A stretch of DNA of 64,000 nt from Aptenodytes patagonicus (lineage: Eukaryota > Chordata > Aves > Sphenisciformes > Spheniscidae), in assembly GCF_965638725.1 (NCBI RefSeq), contig NC_134949.1:53410151-53474150 (forward strand), written 5' to 3'. Positions 25,158 through 38,202 of this stretch are shown one piece after another (the stretch's first letter is position 1; the number at the start of each line of letters is the position of its first letter). The notes below the pieces were generated by a model, which saw nothing but the letters and a program-made list of their open reading frames with translations, did not search any database and was not told the origin of the DNA. Both the position numbers and the translations under genes were made by a program.

Positions 25158-28100
25158 CTGTTTAAAAAAAATATTTTCAATCAACTTAGGAATTAAATGT
25201 AAAAGAGCCGTAAAAGGTGTGGTTTTAGATTTGCATTTATGCTCATCTGCTGTGCTGAAGTATTTCAGAAGTTTCTTAATAAGAAGAGATTTAATACACC
25301 CCATGTGTGATCTTACATAGGTCACTGGAATTTTTACCCTCTCCAATGATATCTAAAATTGCCAATAATCTGGTAGGAAACAATTACATTCTAGAGTCTT
25401 CCCTATGGGTCCGCTTGAGTTTTGTACAGTTTATTCAGTATCCTATGACAAAGAGAGATCTTTCCTGGCATACAGCTGTAATACAGTTTCAAAGCACTAT
25501 ACGAGCATCTTATGATGCTGCTGGTTTTCTGTATAATGATCACTACATGATACTATTTCAGTCTACTGACAGACAGGGTCTGGTGAAACCCAACAGGCTC
25601 AGGTTTTTTGCACATGTTGTTTGACAAATTTCAGCTATACTTTTTCAAGAGAAAAAGACACCAAACATCACTTATAATTGAAACCCTGAGCTCTTGAAAG
25701 GCTTCTGCTTAGGAAAAAGATAACTACAGGAGGATCTGGCAACTTTTCTCCACTTACTGATAACAGCGTCCTGTAAGAGAGATGTAGAAAAATTAAACCA
25801 TTCATGCACTGAGCAACACTACTTGCAACAGCCAATGTAAGCTATAGCATACTATTGAGATAGAGGTGGGGCATGTCTGTCCGATGAAATAAAAAAAAAA
25901 AGCTGTCTTAAAGCTTTGGAGAAAATTATGAATATTCATTACATAAATTGCTGATATGTAATTATTGTGTTCAGGCCAAAGGAACCATGAAGCCAGAGAA
26001 GAAGACACTGCAGAGTGGCTTATGATTAGGCCTTGCTTCAGCAACACACGCATTTCAAATGATTTATTTAAACAGAATGATTAATTGAATATTAATTTAC
26101 CTAGCAGTTAGTTTACACGCTTTTCTGAATTGTGGCCCTGCCGGCTGTAGCTCTGGCTTTTCCACAAAAACCCAAAGTGAACAAGCCTGCTGCAGCACGA
26201 CATCGCTATTGCACCACAGAACATGTGACATCTGTAACGTCCCGGTCCCTCGCAGAGCCACCATTTGCTGCTGCCTCAGTGGCATCTGTCCAAGTTAAAA
26301 CAATCTCTGAGCATCTCTGGTTTTCCCTCACCCCTCTTTTTTCCCTCCCACCTCCTCTCCTCCCCCTCTTTTTTTTTTTTTAAAGAACAGGAAATACATG
26401 TAACTAAGTCACTTAAGATGCTTTGCCATATCTTCTTTCATTTGCTAAGTGTCAACTTTCCCCCTTGCATGTAGGTGTCAAGTTTTTGAAAAGACATATT
26501 AACATATCTAATTGAAGAAATCATGGCTTAGGAAAAATCTTAATAAAAAGCATTCCAAATTTCAAATTATGGAAAAACCAAGATAAGGAAACTGTTACTG
26601 AAGAAATGAAATAATCCTCTTAATCTTAAATTGTTGCAACATACTTGATTATTCCTGTTTAATGCATTATTCATAAAAATGACAAAACCAGTACTTATGT
26701 TTCAATATATGCCAATTTATAATGACACGTATAATCTCTGCTTAACAATCATTGGCTTTTTATGTTACTTCAAGCATTTTATTTGCTTTGTTCTCAAATT
26801 GATAACTTTTACCCTCAATAAAGATTTTGATGAGAATTACAATTATACCAAAACCAGGGATTTAGATAGCCACAGATATAGCTATAATACACTGTCATTG
26901 ATGTTGTATTGGCAACACTGTAGTTTAGAAGGCAGAAAGAATTAGAGCTTGGAAGGTCTTAAAAATCATGTGAAATATTTATGCCAAATCATGAGCCACA
27001 AAGTAATCACCTGAAGTTATGCAGTGTATGTGAAAAGAGCTCTGCTGTGCTGAAACTTTTCCGAGGTGACCCAGGGTTGACGCAGGGCTTTGCACTTTAG
27101 TCAAAACTCATGGAGATTATTTCAATGTTTTAAGTTTAAACCAAGTGAAGTTTGGAAACATATCCATATCATTTGTTTCGAATAAAATGAGCCATACTTA
27201 AAATAAATCTTCTGGATGAAAATTAGTAGTGAAATCGAGCTTTTTCCCTAGCTTCTATAGGATATCATCTGTGATCGCCTTTCAAAATTAAACATGTTTT
27301 CAGTGCACACGCTTACTGTTTCCTAGGGTCACTACTCCAGTAGACCCATAATCTTATTCTGTGGAAACTGCAAGGCTACGAACCACCTCGCTGTTCTGGG
27401 TACACTCCTCAGGCACTGACCGACACTGTACAGTTGTTCTAAAATTTGTCACTCAGTTTGTCAAGAGAATCCTCCGGTGCTTCTGAAAAAGCAGGGAAGC
27501 TGAAAGCCGGTTCTGGTTCTGCCAAGGAAATACCTTTGAGAGATCAGGTTTTTGCTAAGCAGCCTTCCTTTTGCTTGCCTACCTCCTGTCAGACAATCCC
27601 CCTCCTGGCAGAAATCCCCCAGAAGTTAGGGTTAGCTGTGACCCACGAGAAAATTGTGCAAGTCTGCTTTTTCCTAAGCAGCAATTTCTTTCTGGCCTCA
27701 CTTGCAAAGAAATGGTGTCATGTCAAAGTGGTGTCATGCCAAGCTTCAAGGCGCCACTGAAATAGCTGTCGTGGAATGAGGTCAGGGCCCCTTCGTCACC
27801 TGAAGCTTTGCCTGCTACGACTCGGAATACAAATTCTTAGCTTGGTGGCATAAAGGAAAAGGATGAACAGCCATGAGAGCTGAGTTTTCAAGCACATAAT
27901 TGCTAGCTATTTTTGTCATTAAAAAATATGCATTTATTGCTAAGTGGTGCCCAGCGCTGTCAACTATAAGCTCATATGGAAGCGGTACAAGTCTGAATAG
28001 GATCTCACCTTAGTGCTAATCTGTTTTGGGTCTCGAAGGAATTGGGTACAGCACACTGTGGACAAGGATGATAACAACGCTCCTGGGAGAGTTGCAGGCT

Positions 28101-29757
28101 ATTACCTGGTTTTTACAGAAGGGAAAGGCAGTGCAGATTTTGAACTGGAGAGAAAGCAATCTACCACTTGAGAAAAAACACAGGACTGTGGCATTATTTA
28201 CCTCCATCAAATACATCTATTGCACTATTAGGTATAAGATTTCAGTGGGACTGGTCTAGAGCCACCTAATGTAGTTTGCCAAACTTTCAAGTTTCCATCT
28301 TATATAAGATTTTTGCACTGTGTGCAAAGAGATACTGGAAGCTCCTTTTGTTCTCCTGATTTTTTTTGCAAACCTAAGGACGTTGCAGTTACATCCTTTA
28401 CACTACAGAGGAGATTTAAGAGCTAAAAACAGCCTTATCCAAGTTAGAGTTAATAGCATCACAATGTCCTGATTTATGCCCTGCACATCAGAGAAAATAA
28501 AGGAAATGAGGGTTGTAGAAGCTCAGTTTTGAATCAATGGAAGAAAAAGGAGCTGACAGGAATCCCTGGCCTCTCTGCTCTGGCAAATATGCCAGACTTG
28601 ACATAACAGTAATTTCACCTCTGTTTTTCTTTCATGCCATCTTCTGACCCTAGATATGGCTTCCAAACTCTAGCAGAAGTTCACAAATCTGCTTTTGTTC
28701 CTTCACTTAAAACCCAGTTCTAGTTAAACACCTTTAAAAACAGACTGATTTGGCAAGTTTGACGGATACTGGGTTAGAGGTATTGTGTGGTCTGAATGTT
28801 CAGCAACACAAAGCAGTTATATACATTATTAACCTGGTCAGGTAGCTGGGTTGTCAGATTTATTTTTTATATTGCTTAGTGAATTTTAGTCACATAACAG
28901 AAAAGATAATTTCTTTTCTATTCATATGCAAGCATCAGTACGGATTGCATTTTCTTGCCATTTTAGGCATCTGAAGAAGAGAAATTCATGCATTACTTTA
29001 CTGCTGCTTACAGAGCTTGTACATTTTACTTTGGCTAAGCAATAACCCATTGCTCTATCCATCACTGAGTTCTCTGATCTCCCAATTTCTGCTTTTGGTT
29101 TTTGGGTTTTTTTTGTTTTAAAGATGTTGGATGTATTTTAAATGTAAGAAACAAAGCACAGGGGCATTGCCACACAGGAAGATGAAAAAAATACGGAATA
29201 GTAACTGTTAAGAAGCTGCTGCAGTTCAGGGAGTCAAATGGCTAGTACCAGGAAAACAGCTCTCGGAGAGGCTTTGACATTTGAAAAAGACATTCAAGGC
29301 TCATGTGTCTTATTCTTACAATGGCTGGTCCTGGATAAAACCTTGCGTCTTTATTCTTCGTTGAGACATCTTTTTTTTTTTTTTCCCAAAATTATATTAA
29401 TGAACAAATATATATATATTTTCTGCATATTTAAGGAACTGTATAGGGAAGAATATGGTAAAGTATTCCACAGAGGCTCCCTGCCAAATGTCTTTTGTGA
29501 TAAGCTCGCCTTTTAATGGCAGAAGGTTGGACACAATGTTCTCCAAATGAGCCGTTAAAGCTGCTTCACTTGTCCTCCAGACTGAGTTTCTGGAGAATGA
29601 CAATGAGATTACATACGTTTTGGAGAGAAGAGAAAAAAGAGAGGAAAACACAAAGTGCAACTCTGTCCCCTCTCTGGCCTGGTGCTCTTACAGAGCCAGC
29701 CTCATAGGTATTCCTATTTGTGAGAAATAAAAGCTAATACTGAGCAATTGCACGTAC
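25158..29757 (-). other. ANKS1B: ANKS1B intron (4.6 kb), no gene seen
   Basis: The acceptor side has a T-rich tract ending AAACAG. The interior shows short A- and T-runs and some open frames without domains (for example 27446-27760). I identified no repeat family. Confidence 0.75.
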
Positions 29758-29844
29758 CTTATTTGTTGCATCAATAAATTTGACTCCCTTGTAAGAGACA
29801 GACAGGACAATGGTTGGTACTTTCTTCATTTGTTCTGTAGACTT
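29758..29844 (-). CDS. ANKS1B: ANKS1B coding exon: PTB central strands
   Basis: This 87-nt exon encodes 29 residues, [16 protein letters not shown] followed by [13 protein letters not shown]. The acceptor is GATTTCAG above 29844, and the donor AAG|gtacgt ends at 29758. Both are phase 0. In PTB domains this segment supplies beta strands 2-4: the hydrophobic [15 protein letters not shown] pattern is the typical V-x-L-x-V-S-x-x-G-V-x-x-x-D signature of the family. The ANKS1A paralogue has a similar but distinct segment (SITYKG in my memory), which supports the ANKS1B assignment. Position 13 of the exon (Val) is Ile in the mammalian protein as I recall it. The exon lies inside unrelated open frames on both strands that I consider chance. 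Confidence 0.95.
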
Positions 29845-31581
29845 CTGAAATCAAAATGAAAATGTTGTTAGAGCTGTGTTGCATTGAAAGAACAGTGCTC
29901 TTTCTCTTCTTCTTCTGACAAAATGCGTAAGTCAAACAAAAGGTACTTATCCAAATATTTGACTTTTTCTTGAGCTGACTATGGTCTGGGCTTTGGAATA
30001 GCTGCCTTGTAGTTACAAAACTAAAAAAGAGCTTTACAGTTTGTTGTGAGGATGGTAAAAATTCTCCTTTTTCCTAGCACAATGGGAAGAGAATGAAATA
30101 AGTTTGCCAGGCTTAAAAAGACCAGTCATGCCATCAGGGGTTTCCCAAAACGTGTGTGTTTAAGACATCTATCTGATATTCCCCATTCATCGCTGCCTCC
30201 CCTCCCCTCTTCCTGCCCTTCCCAGCTGTAAAAACCAACAGCGCAGTACTTCTCGTAGTACTGTTTCTGTGCTGCAATTAGTTGGTATTTTAGAAATATT
30301 TCACTCTCTTGCCTTCTTGCAGTTGTATTTGTGACACGAGGTATCCCTGCAGCCCTCTAGGCCTGCCAGTCAATCTGTCAGTCCAACGTTGTGTCTTGTC
30401 ATGTCTGACCGCCTGCACTTCCTTGAGTGCAGCTGCTACTGGAAGCTGCTTTACACATGAATTAGCACATGAATAAGGAGGCTTATTCTGCATTCCCTCA
30501 GTGCCAGGTTCTCCTGCCTGCAGTTCATGTCTTCCTGTAAGGCTATTTTTTCTTTTATGCTAGTCTACTTCTGTGTGCCTTCAACGTGATGCACACAGCA
30601 AAGATATTTCCTGCTGAGAAGATTGCACAAATATTTGGGATAGATTCTCTGCAGAAAAACCTGTTGATTAGCTCACAAATTAAATTTACTAAAACAACCC
30701 CAAAACCAGCCAGACAAAAAACCAAATATGGCATAATAGTTTATAGCTGATTTGAATTCTTTTAAGGTAGAAGGCAATGACAGACTAGACTATTCTATAC
30801 AAAACTACTATAGATAAATAAAGTAGATAACGTTCAGAGAACACTCACTCATGGGAGTATCTGCAAACAATCAGAGATCAATCAAACATTTTCTTGAGAG
30901 GAAGGAGTAAGTTCAGTTACAGCTAAATATGAAGAAACATCAGCACACACATTGAAAGGTCTAGAATTGGCACCTAGAAAGATCATTAGAGCAGCTGAAC
31001 AAAAGTAGCAGCAATGGTTTTGTATTCTTCAAGAAAAATAAAACAGCATAGATATAAGCTTGAAAACACAGACTGTATCTGAAAAAAATGTCGGAAAAAT
31101 AGGCGATCTAACACTAGAGAGCAAAACAAACAAAAGCTTAAAAGAAAAAAACCTGTAATCAAGTCCCCTTATCAGATCTTGTTCCTTCCAGAATCAAATG
31201 AGACTCCATTTTTGCCAGCATAGAATTCAAAGCTACAGATCTAGCTGCGTTCTGCAATTAGTGTCCGTGCCATGAAGGCTAAAACCTCTAACTAAAGTTT
31301 CAAGGAGAGCCCCACCCATCCGCGTAATAGAGAGGACTGTTGCATCTCTCAGTATGAAATGACAAGAGACTCAAGACGACAATCAAGTGTTAATTTATCC
31401 CAGAGAAAGCTTCTTTCACCCAGAAGGCTAGGCACTTTTAAAAAAATTAAAGCTTAAATCATAAAACATCCTGAAGAATCTAACAAAATCTGAAGGAAGA
31501 CACTAATCTGATCTGCATGTCTCTGAACTGAGTGGAGAAAGAAATGGTACCCCTGCCAAAAGCAGAGCAAGTACCTACCTC

Positions 31582-31600
31582 TGTGTGTGCGCGCGCATGT
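31582..31600. repeat. Alternating TG/CG tract with Z-DNA potential
   Basis: TGTGTGTGCGCGCGCATG is strictly alternating purine-pyrimidine with a GC core, which is the type of sequence that most readily adopts Z-DNA. Confidence 0.8.
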
Positions 31601-34423
31601 CTCTATAATAGATCTTAAATGAGCCTTTTCTTGAAATTCAATTTCAATGCACAGAAAGCACGACAGTGATTGTACGGAAGCTGCAGTACATACATCTATC
31701 AGAATAACAAGCAATATACCCCGCATATGCTCATAACCAGACAAAATATTCACAAATATGACAACATCACTTTAATCATCTGGCAACCCAGCAATCATCC
31801 AACTTTTGTCCTTTCTTTCTATCCCGACAGCTACACTCAGGAGCTCTTTGTCTCCCATTTTGATTATTGTAATTATCTCTTTCCTCGCCTCCTTAGCAGC
31901 AAAATTCCACTTCTCCTCCAACACGCTATACAAACACAGCTACTAAGTTCATTTATTTTAGCTTTTTGGTCTAATTTGCACTATCGTCCATTGGCCATAA
32001 AGGTGAAATTTCCTGTTGGCAAGGCCACATGGCACTAACCATCTAGGAGTCCTCTTTCATCTAGACCAGTAGTTTGTAATTTAATCATCTTCCTTATCTG
32101 CTCCACATTCACCCGGGTTTGTCTAGAGCAGACCTGATATTTAGTATTTAATCAAGGTCGTGAACTGCCAGAAGACTGTATCTGCATGAAATAGCTCATC
32201 AAGATACTATTAAATTACAACTGGCAAATCAGGAAATTAATCAGAGACTGATGGACATTTGTAATTTATTAAGCCAAACTGTCTCAGCTGGTAAGGAGCA
32301 GGGGATGATCCTTATCAGCTTGCAAACCATACAAACCTCAGGATTTGTGCAAAGGTGTTCTGGAAGACTGTAAGTGTAGAAACATGATTTTGGGAAACAA
32401 TTCTGCACTTGTACCCCCATTGCAACAAACAGTTGGGCAGTGGAATAACATCCTTTGTTATTATGACAGTGCTATCATGAAAAACACACAGCTCTATTCC
32501 CCCCGCTCAACTCCCAGTGATACAGTAACTGAAGTTCACCATATAATTATTATTTCCAAGCAGTTTCCAGACTTCAGCAGTTTTCAGTTGTCATGGTAAG
32601 CTCATACTATTTGCTTGTTGTTCCTTTCTTTTTAATGGAGGAGGTGGCTGCCAGGATGTGTAACGTGAGTTTTCAGAGATACAATATGAATACATTTCGC
32701 TCAGGCACCGTAAGTGCTTTGGCTCTAAATCCTAGGATGTTGAGATGAGTCCCATAGCTTTCACGGTCAGACATTTCACACCTCTGTGCTGGCCAAGTGG
32801 GCATCTCTGCCTGTGCCTGTGACCAGAATCCGAGAAGAAGGTGGGACACAGGAGTCAGTATTCCCTTTCCTTGGGCTTTTCAGGTTCTAGCCACTGTATC
32901 AACTCCGTGAGGACATGATGAGATGAGAAAATATTCTTGTCCATCTGGTGCCTCTATGGGAAGCATATGGACTTGAGCCAAAGTTATAGGAGCCACAGCT
33001 GAAGGCTGGCATCGGATGTCATGTGCATGCTGACATATGCTCTAATGCTCCAAGGCACGTTCATACCATAGTAGCAGGATTAGATTTTATCTCATGTAGA
33101 AGCAATCATAGTGACAGGACCCTGTCTTTGGGCAACTGCTCACTAGCCTGGAACTGGTCACAGCTCCTATGAACTCCATCGTTTGTGGCTGTGACTTTGG
33201 CTCTTTGTTTTAATACATTTCTTTAGGACAATCATCTGGATAAACAGCAAGCATATTCTAGGCTCGTTGCCAGTGCCTGTCTCTGATCAGCTGGTCATCT
33301 ACATAAGGACAGATGTGCATGCCCTGTCTCCTCAGGTGCACTGCTCCTGCAGCGAGGAATCTTAATGCTGCACAGTCTGCCATGCCAGAGAGACTGAGCT
33401 TTGGTCCCACTTCTGAAATACCTCCTACTGGACAGGTAGATGACTATGTGGAAGTAGGCCACGTGTAACTCAAGAACCATAAAGCAGGCTTGACTGCAGA
33501 CACATGAAGATGGAAGAAAGCATCATCATCCTAAATCTAATGTGACATATGTTCAGCTTCCCCAGAGCCCCCAAAAGACACAGAGGCTTTTTCTTCAGAA
33601 TAAAGAATATCAGGAACAGCAGCCTCGCCTGTATTTTGATGCAGCTGCTGCGATGACGCTGCTTCATCCCCTTAGCACCCACAATGGAGATCCGTCCAGT
33701 GGAAGGAGGTGGAAGGCATCTTCTGCATAATTGCCTAGTTATTACAATGCTTGCTTTTACAATGAAGGTCTGGATTTAAGACCCTTCTGAGTTTGCAAGT
33801 GAACCCGCTGCTGCCATTACGCAGGACAGTGCCAAAACCCTGAATATCCTTGGACAGGGCTGCTCCCAGTTCCTCCTTTTGAAACTGGTCATAAAGGGAT
33901 GCAAGAGCAGTGGTGCCAGAGAGAGAGCACGAGCAAATGCAAGCTTACGTCTGATCTTGTTTACGAATTTTCTTTAGTTTCACTGAAAAAACCACCATAC
34001 TCACAAGCAGACTCTAAACAGATTTCCATAGTATAGTATTACAAATTGTCTTAAGTGGGTAAAGCATTTCCACCTGTATTTTGATTTTGAGCTAAAGGCT
34101 GTGCAGAACTGCTAGACATTTATTTAGAATATAAACTAAAATCCAACTAATTTGAGATCCACCCAGCCAGTGTGCCTAACAAATCAAGGTAATTAACAAT
34201 GGCTTAAGAGGCAGAGGACTTTGTTCTATGAATAAAGCAATATAAACTAGCTGTTGATTTTTAAAAAGCAAATACATGCAAATACAAAACCTATAACCCT
34301 AAAGGGCCTTTAACCCTTTCAAGACAGGATTGTACTGCAAATACCTTGTTCTGTGCAGAAGTGAGAGCACTAATCCAACACTTTTGAATACTCCTGCAGT
34401 GTACAAAACATGGTATCTCTGTG

Positions 34424-34437
34424 CACACACACACACA
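34424..34437 (+). repeat. (CA)7 microsatellite
   Basis: Seven CA units in an ANKS1B intron; short, possibly polymorphic. Confidence 0.9.
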
Positions 34438-37400
34438 AAGCAGCTGAATAAGAAATTCAGGAGCACACATAGAATGGTGTCTGAGTAATACGCTCACACG
34501 TTCACTTCATATACTGTAGCACATGGTGTAATCCAGCCCACTCTCAAAATGCTTTCCTCTCATCTATTTATTTCCTGCCAAGAGGAAACGGGATACACTG
34601 GTACCTCTACTTTGCCACGTTGACCACTTTCCTGTACTTATATACACATTTATAACTGGATTACTCAGCTTTCATACAGTGGCCAAAATGAAACCATGTT
34701 CATTTTTAGGTTTTACTGCATATGTAATTATACACGATCTTGCAAATACACAGTAAAAAGACATTATTCAGCTATGCCAAGTCAATAACAATTCCATACA
34801 TAAATCTTGAGTACAAGTTTATGAGCCTGTAAAATCTTAAGTTTTCATCTTGGCTTTTTATTTTTGCAAACGAATCTGCTAATTCTGTCCTACACTGTTT
34901 TTTAATAGCTATCTGAAGACTGCAGCTGGCAATTTTACTGTTCAATTATGTACTGGAATCCACTTCACTATGAGAATCTGAACATTTTTCTCTACTGGTA
35001 GCAACCATTAATTCCAAATGGCATCAGACTGCACATTTCAAAACATGTATTGGTACTACCTACTATCATACCCGTAAGTCTGTTACTTATTTAAGGCTTA
35101 TGAAGCCTCATTAAACAGTTCCTTTTGAGTGAATCACTTTAACAATATCATTCATGAGATGAAATGGAAATAAAAAGTCAAAGTTCATGTTTGACCAGTT
35201 AGTTCTGAAGCCAATTTTGAAACTACAATCTGCCTTGTAACGAATATTTACTAACTTCTCTCAGTCCACAAGGCTTAAAAATGCATCACTGTCATAATTT
35301 AATACCTCTTGGAATAAGACAGCATCTGTAATCCCTGTGGTATAAGACTGTTTACTTCTCTACAATTAGTGGATGCCTCCAAGCTACATCATTAATATGA
35401 ACATTGCACTAGGGATCCACCTGCAACTCATCTACTTGAGAATGAGAGGTTTTTTGCTTTTGCAATATCTGTACACACTTATCTGCTGCTGAAAGAGCAG
35501 TGCATCCTTCCTACAGCTTGGATTCTTTTCAGCCACAGAGTTCAAGGACATACAATCCTCTGAAGAACATGGGATGGCATGATGTGAATGTGCATAAGGA
35601 CTGAACATCTTTAAGACCTCCCACCACTTCTTTTTTCCTTTTGAGTAATATCCATGAGCAGGCCCTCCCAAAGTAGTGGCCACACGAGAGAGACAGAGAG
35701 ACAAGTCCCAAGAGAGCAGAGACTGAAGAATCTAAATTCTCAAACACAGTATTTCACCCTGACATGGTATTTGCCTGGCTATGTTCACTAGGAGGCCTAT
35801 GGAGGACACTTCTACTTTTGGGGGAGAAATGAAATGGAGATTGAAAAGTAGAAAGGGATTAGCAGAAACAAAGAAACTGCCATCTATGTCCAGGTCCTCC
35901 TTCTTTATGTAAGAAGAAAGGAGGAAGGAATGCCCCAGACCCTACTTATTTTCAGTAAAAGAGTCAACTCTGCTTCATCTTCCTCTCCAGAGATAAAAGA
36001 AGCAGATTTTGTAACAATTCCAACTTTGACATTTTGGTCTTAAGTCAGCAAGACATTTAAACACCTGCTTTGTGAATAGAATTATGTTGCTCATTCCCCA
36101 GGACTTTGACTTGAAATGTAAGAACCTCTTTTCTAACAAGAAAACCTTTAAGAAAGATACATAATATTCAGGAAAGTGGCAGGATCCAAGAACAAAATCT
36201 AAGTTCCCTACTGCTGCAGTAAATATCTGATGGGTTCAGACTGTGCAGTTGGTGTATGAAACAGTAGTGATTTAACATTACTGCAAGGAAAAAGTCTACC
36301 TTGCTGCTGTGCTCATGCCAGTAAGTATAAAATGGTCCCCTTCCTACCTGGTCAAGGAATTCAGATGTGTAAATGCCAGATGGAGTCTACTGTAGAGAAC
36401 AAGTTTCTTCCTAGCTCCAATTAAAGTTCATTCCTTTTCTTTATTTTGATGTAAACACATTTTATTCTCGCTTCATGTTCCTATGGTGATTTGAAGTGAA
36501 GGCAGTAATCTGACTGAAAACACAACTTGTAATATTTCCTATCCCATGCTGAGAAAGATGAAAGCTCTTAAGTTCTTGAAGGCATCTCTCAAATATAATT
36601 AATAAATCTATTCTGGCCAGGACAGAAAGATTTAATCTCCAAGTAGCAAAGGTCAGTTTACAGCAGGTGGTGAATGGAGATAAGGAGACAGTGCTGTCAA
36701 CTGCAGAGGGAGTTTGTGAGAGAAAATAGCTGGAAACAAATAGGAAACCATAAAACATAAATCCATCCTTGGAGTGCAAATATGTGAATGGAAAAATAAA
36801 GTATAATCCCTCTAATAGGCACAGTTCTTGCCAAAAATCCATAATTTTGGATGGCTGCAAGAGTCTGCAATTTGGGTGGGAACAAAAAGCATGTATAACC
36901 TTGACCTCCGTGCTGAGCTCAATCTATTGCATCTGCATGATTTTCCCCAAACAAATCCATCATCTGCCCTGCTGGAGCACACTGCTGCACAATGCTGAGA
37001 AGCACAGTGGACAGCCAAGAAAAGTTATTAAGACAGAGGTTCCCAGGTTTGGGGTTTTGTTTGGTTGTTTGTTTGGTTCTTTTTTTTACATTATAGAAGA
37101 TCTAGGATCTCCCTTCACTCTTAAGCTATAAGAGAAGGAGGCTGCTGTAAGCCCCTCTGTGGAGAGACGCAAGGGATATCCGCATGACACTTCCCTTGAG
37201 AACCAAAACCATCAGTTGCAATAACTGAAAGCACAGGAAGCATCTACAACTAACAAGGAGGGATCTGCAGTCAGCAAACATGTCATTTTTGTTGTTTTTC
37301 TATATCTACGAATGATTAAGTAAGATCAAGATACTTTTTTTTTCACTGATAGGCTTCTTTTGTCCTTGTGCATCTGCTGACTGGAAGACATCCAGTGAAT

Positions 37401-37635
37401 ATCAACACTTTTTTGAGCAGCATTAAGTTAAAGATGGAGAAGCTAAAGCCACATTGACAGAAAAATTAGGTACCTGATTTTCATACATTCTCCTTAAAAA
37501 CCATTACGTAGCTGACTCCAGAAAGATTAAAAAATTGTGGGGAAGGACCTCAACATGGTACAAGGTTATATGTGATGTACTTCCCCCCATCATGTTTCAG
37601 TTTGCAGCATGCTATAGATTTGGAAGATATAAATG

Positions 37636-38202
37636 TGTCCTGGTTTCGGCTGGGATAGAGTTAATTTCCTTCCTAGTAGCTGGTACAGTGCTGTGTTTTG
37701 GATTTAGTATGAGAATAATGTTGATAACACACCAATGTTTTAGTTGTTGCTAAGTAGTGCTTACACTAGTCAAGGACTTTTCAGCTCCCCATGCTCTACC
37801 GACTGAGAAGGCTGGAGGGGCACAAGGAGCTGGGAGGGGGCACAGCCAGGACAGCTGACCCAAACTGGCCAAAGGGACGTTCCATACCATGTGACGTCAT
37901 GCTCAGTACATAAACTGGGGAAAGCTGGCCCGGGGGGGGCCGCTGCTCGGGGACTGGCTGGGCATCGGTCGGTGGGTGGTGAGCAATTGCATTGTGCATC
38001 ACTTGGTTTGTATATTCTTATTATTATTACTATTATTATTATTAGTATTTTATTTTATTTCAATTATTAAACTGCTTTTATCTCAACCCATGAGTTTTCT
38101 CACTTTTACTCTTCTGATTCTATCCCCCATCCCACCGGGGGTGGGGGGAGTGAGCGAGTGGCTGTGTGGTCCTCAGTTGCTGACTGAGGTTAAACCACAA
38201 CA
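37636..38202 (+). mobile_element. Solo LTR of an avian endogenous retrovirus (ERVL-like), copy 2
   Basis: This is a 567-bp element starting TGTCCTGGTTTCGGC and ending TTAAACCACAACA, so it has the canonical TG...CA termini. It is flanked by the perfect 5-bp duplication AAATG (37631-37635 and 38203-38207). It contains the CRE at 37892-37899, TACATAAA shortly after, a TTA-rich stretch near 38015-38050 and ATTAAA at 38066-38071. It lies in an ANKS1B intron in antisense orientation, which is the orientation usually tolerated for LTRs in introns. The target duplication differs from that of copy 1, so this was an independent insertion, not a segmental duplication. No internal coding region remains. 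Confidence 0.95.
37892..37899 (+). promoter_or_regulatory. Palindromic CRE (TGACGTCA) in LTR copy 2
   Basis: An intact CREB/ATF octamer at the same place as in copy 1, upstream of TACATAAA. It lies inside an intron of a neuronal gene. Confidence 0.7.

Noticed and set aside
1174..38202. Possibility that the two LTRs bound one provirus
   Set aside because: They have different target duplications, each copy has its own pair, and the 36 kb between them contains ANKS1B exons and no retroviral genes.
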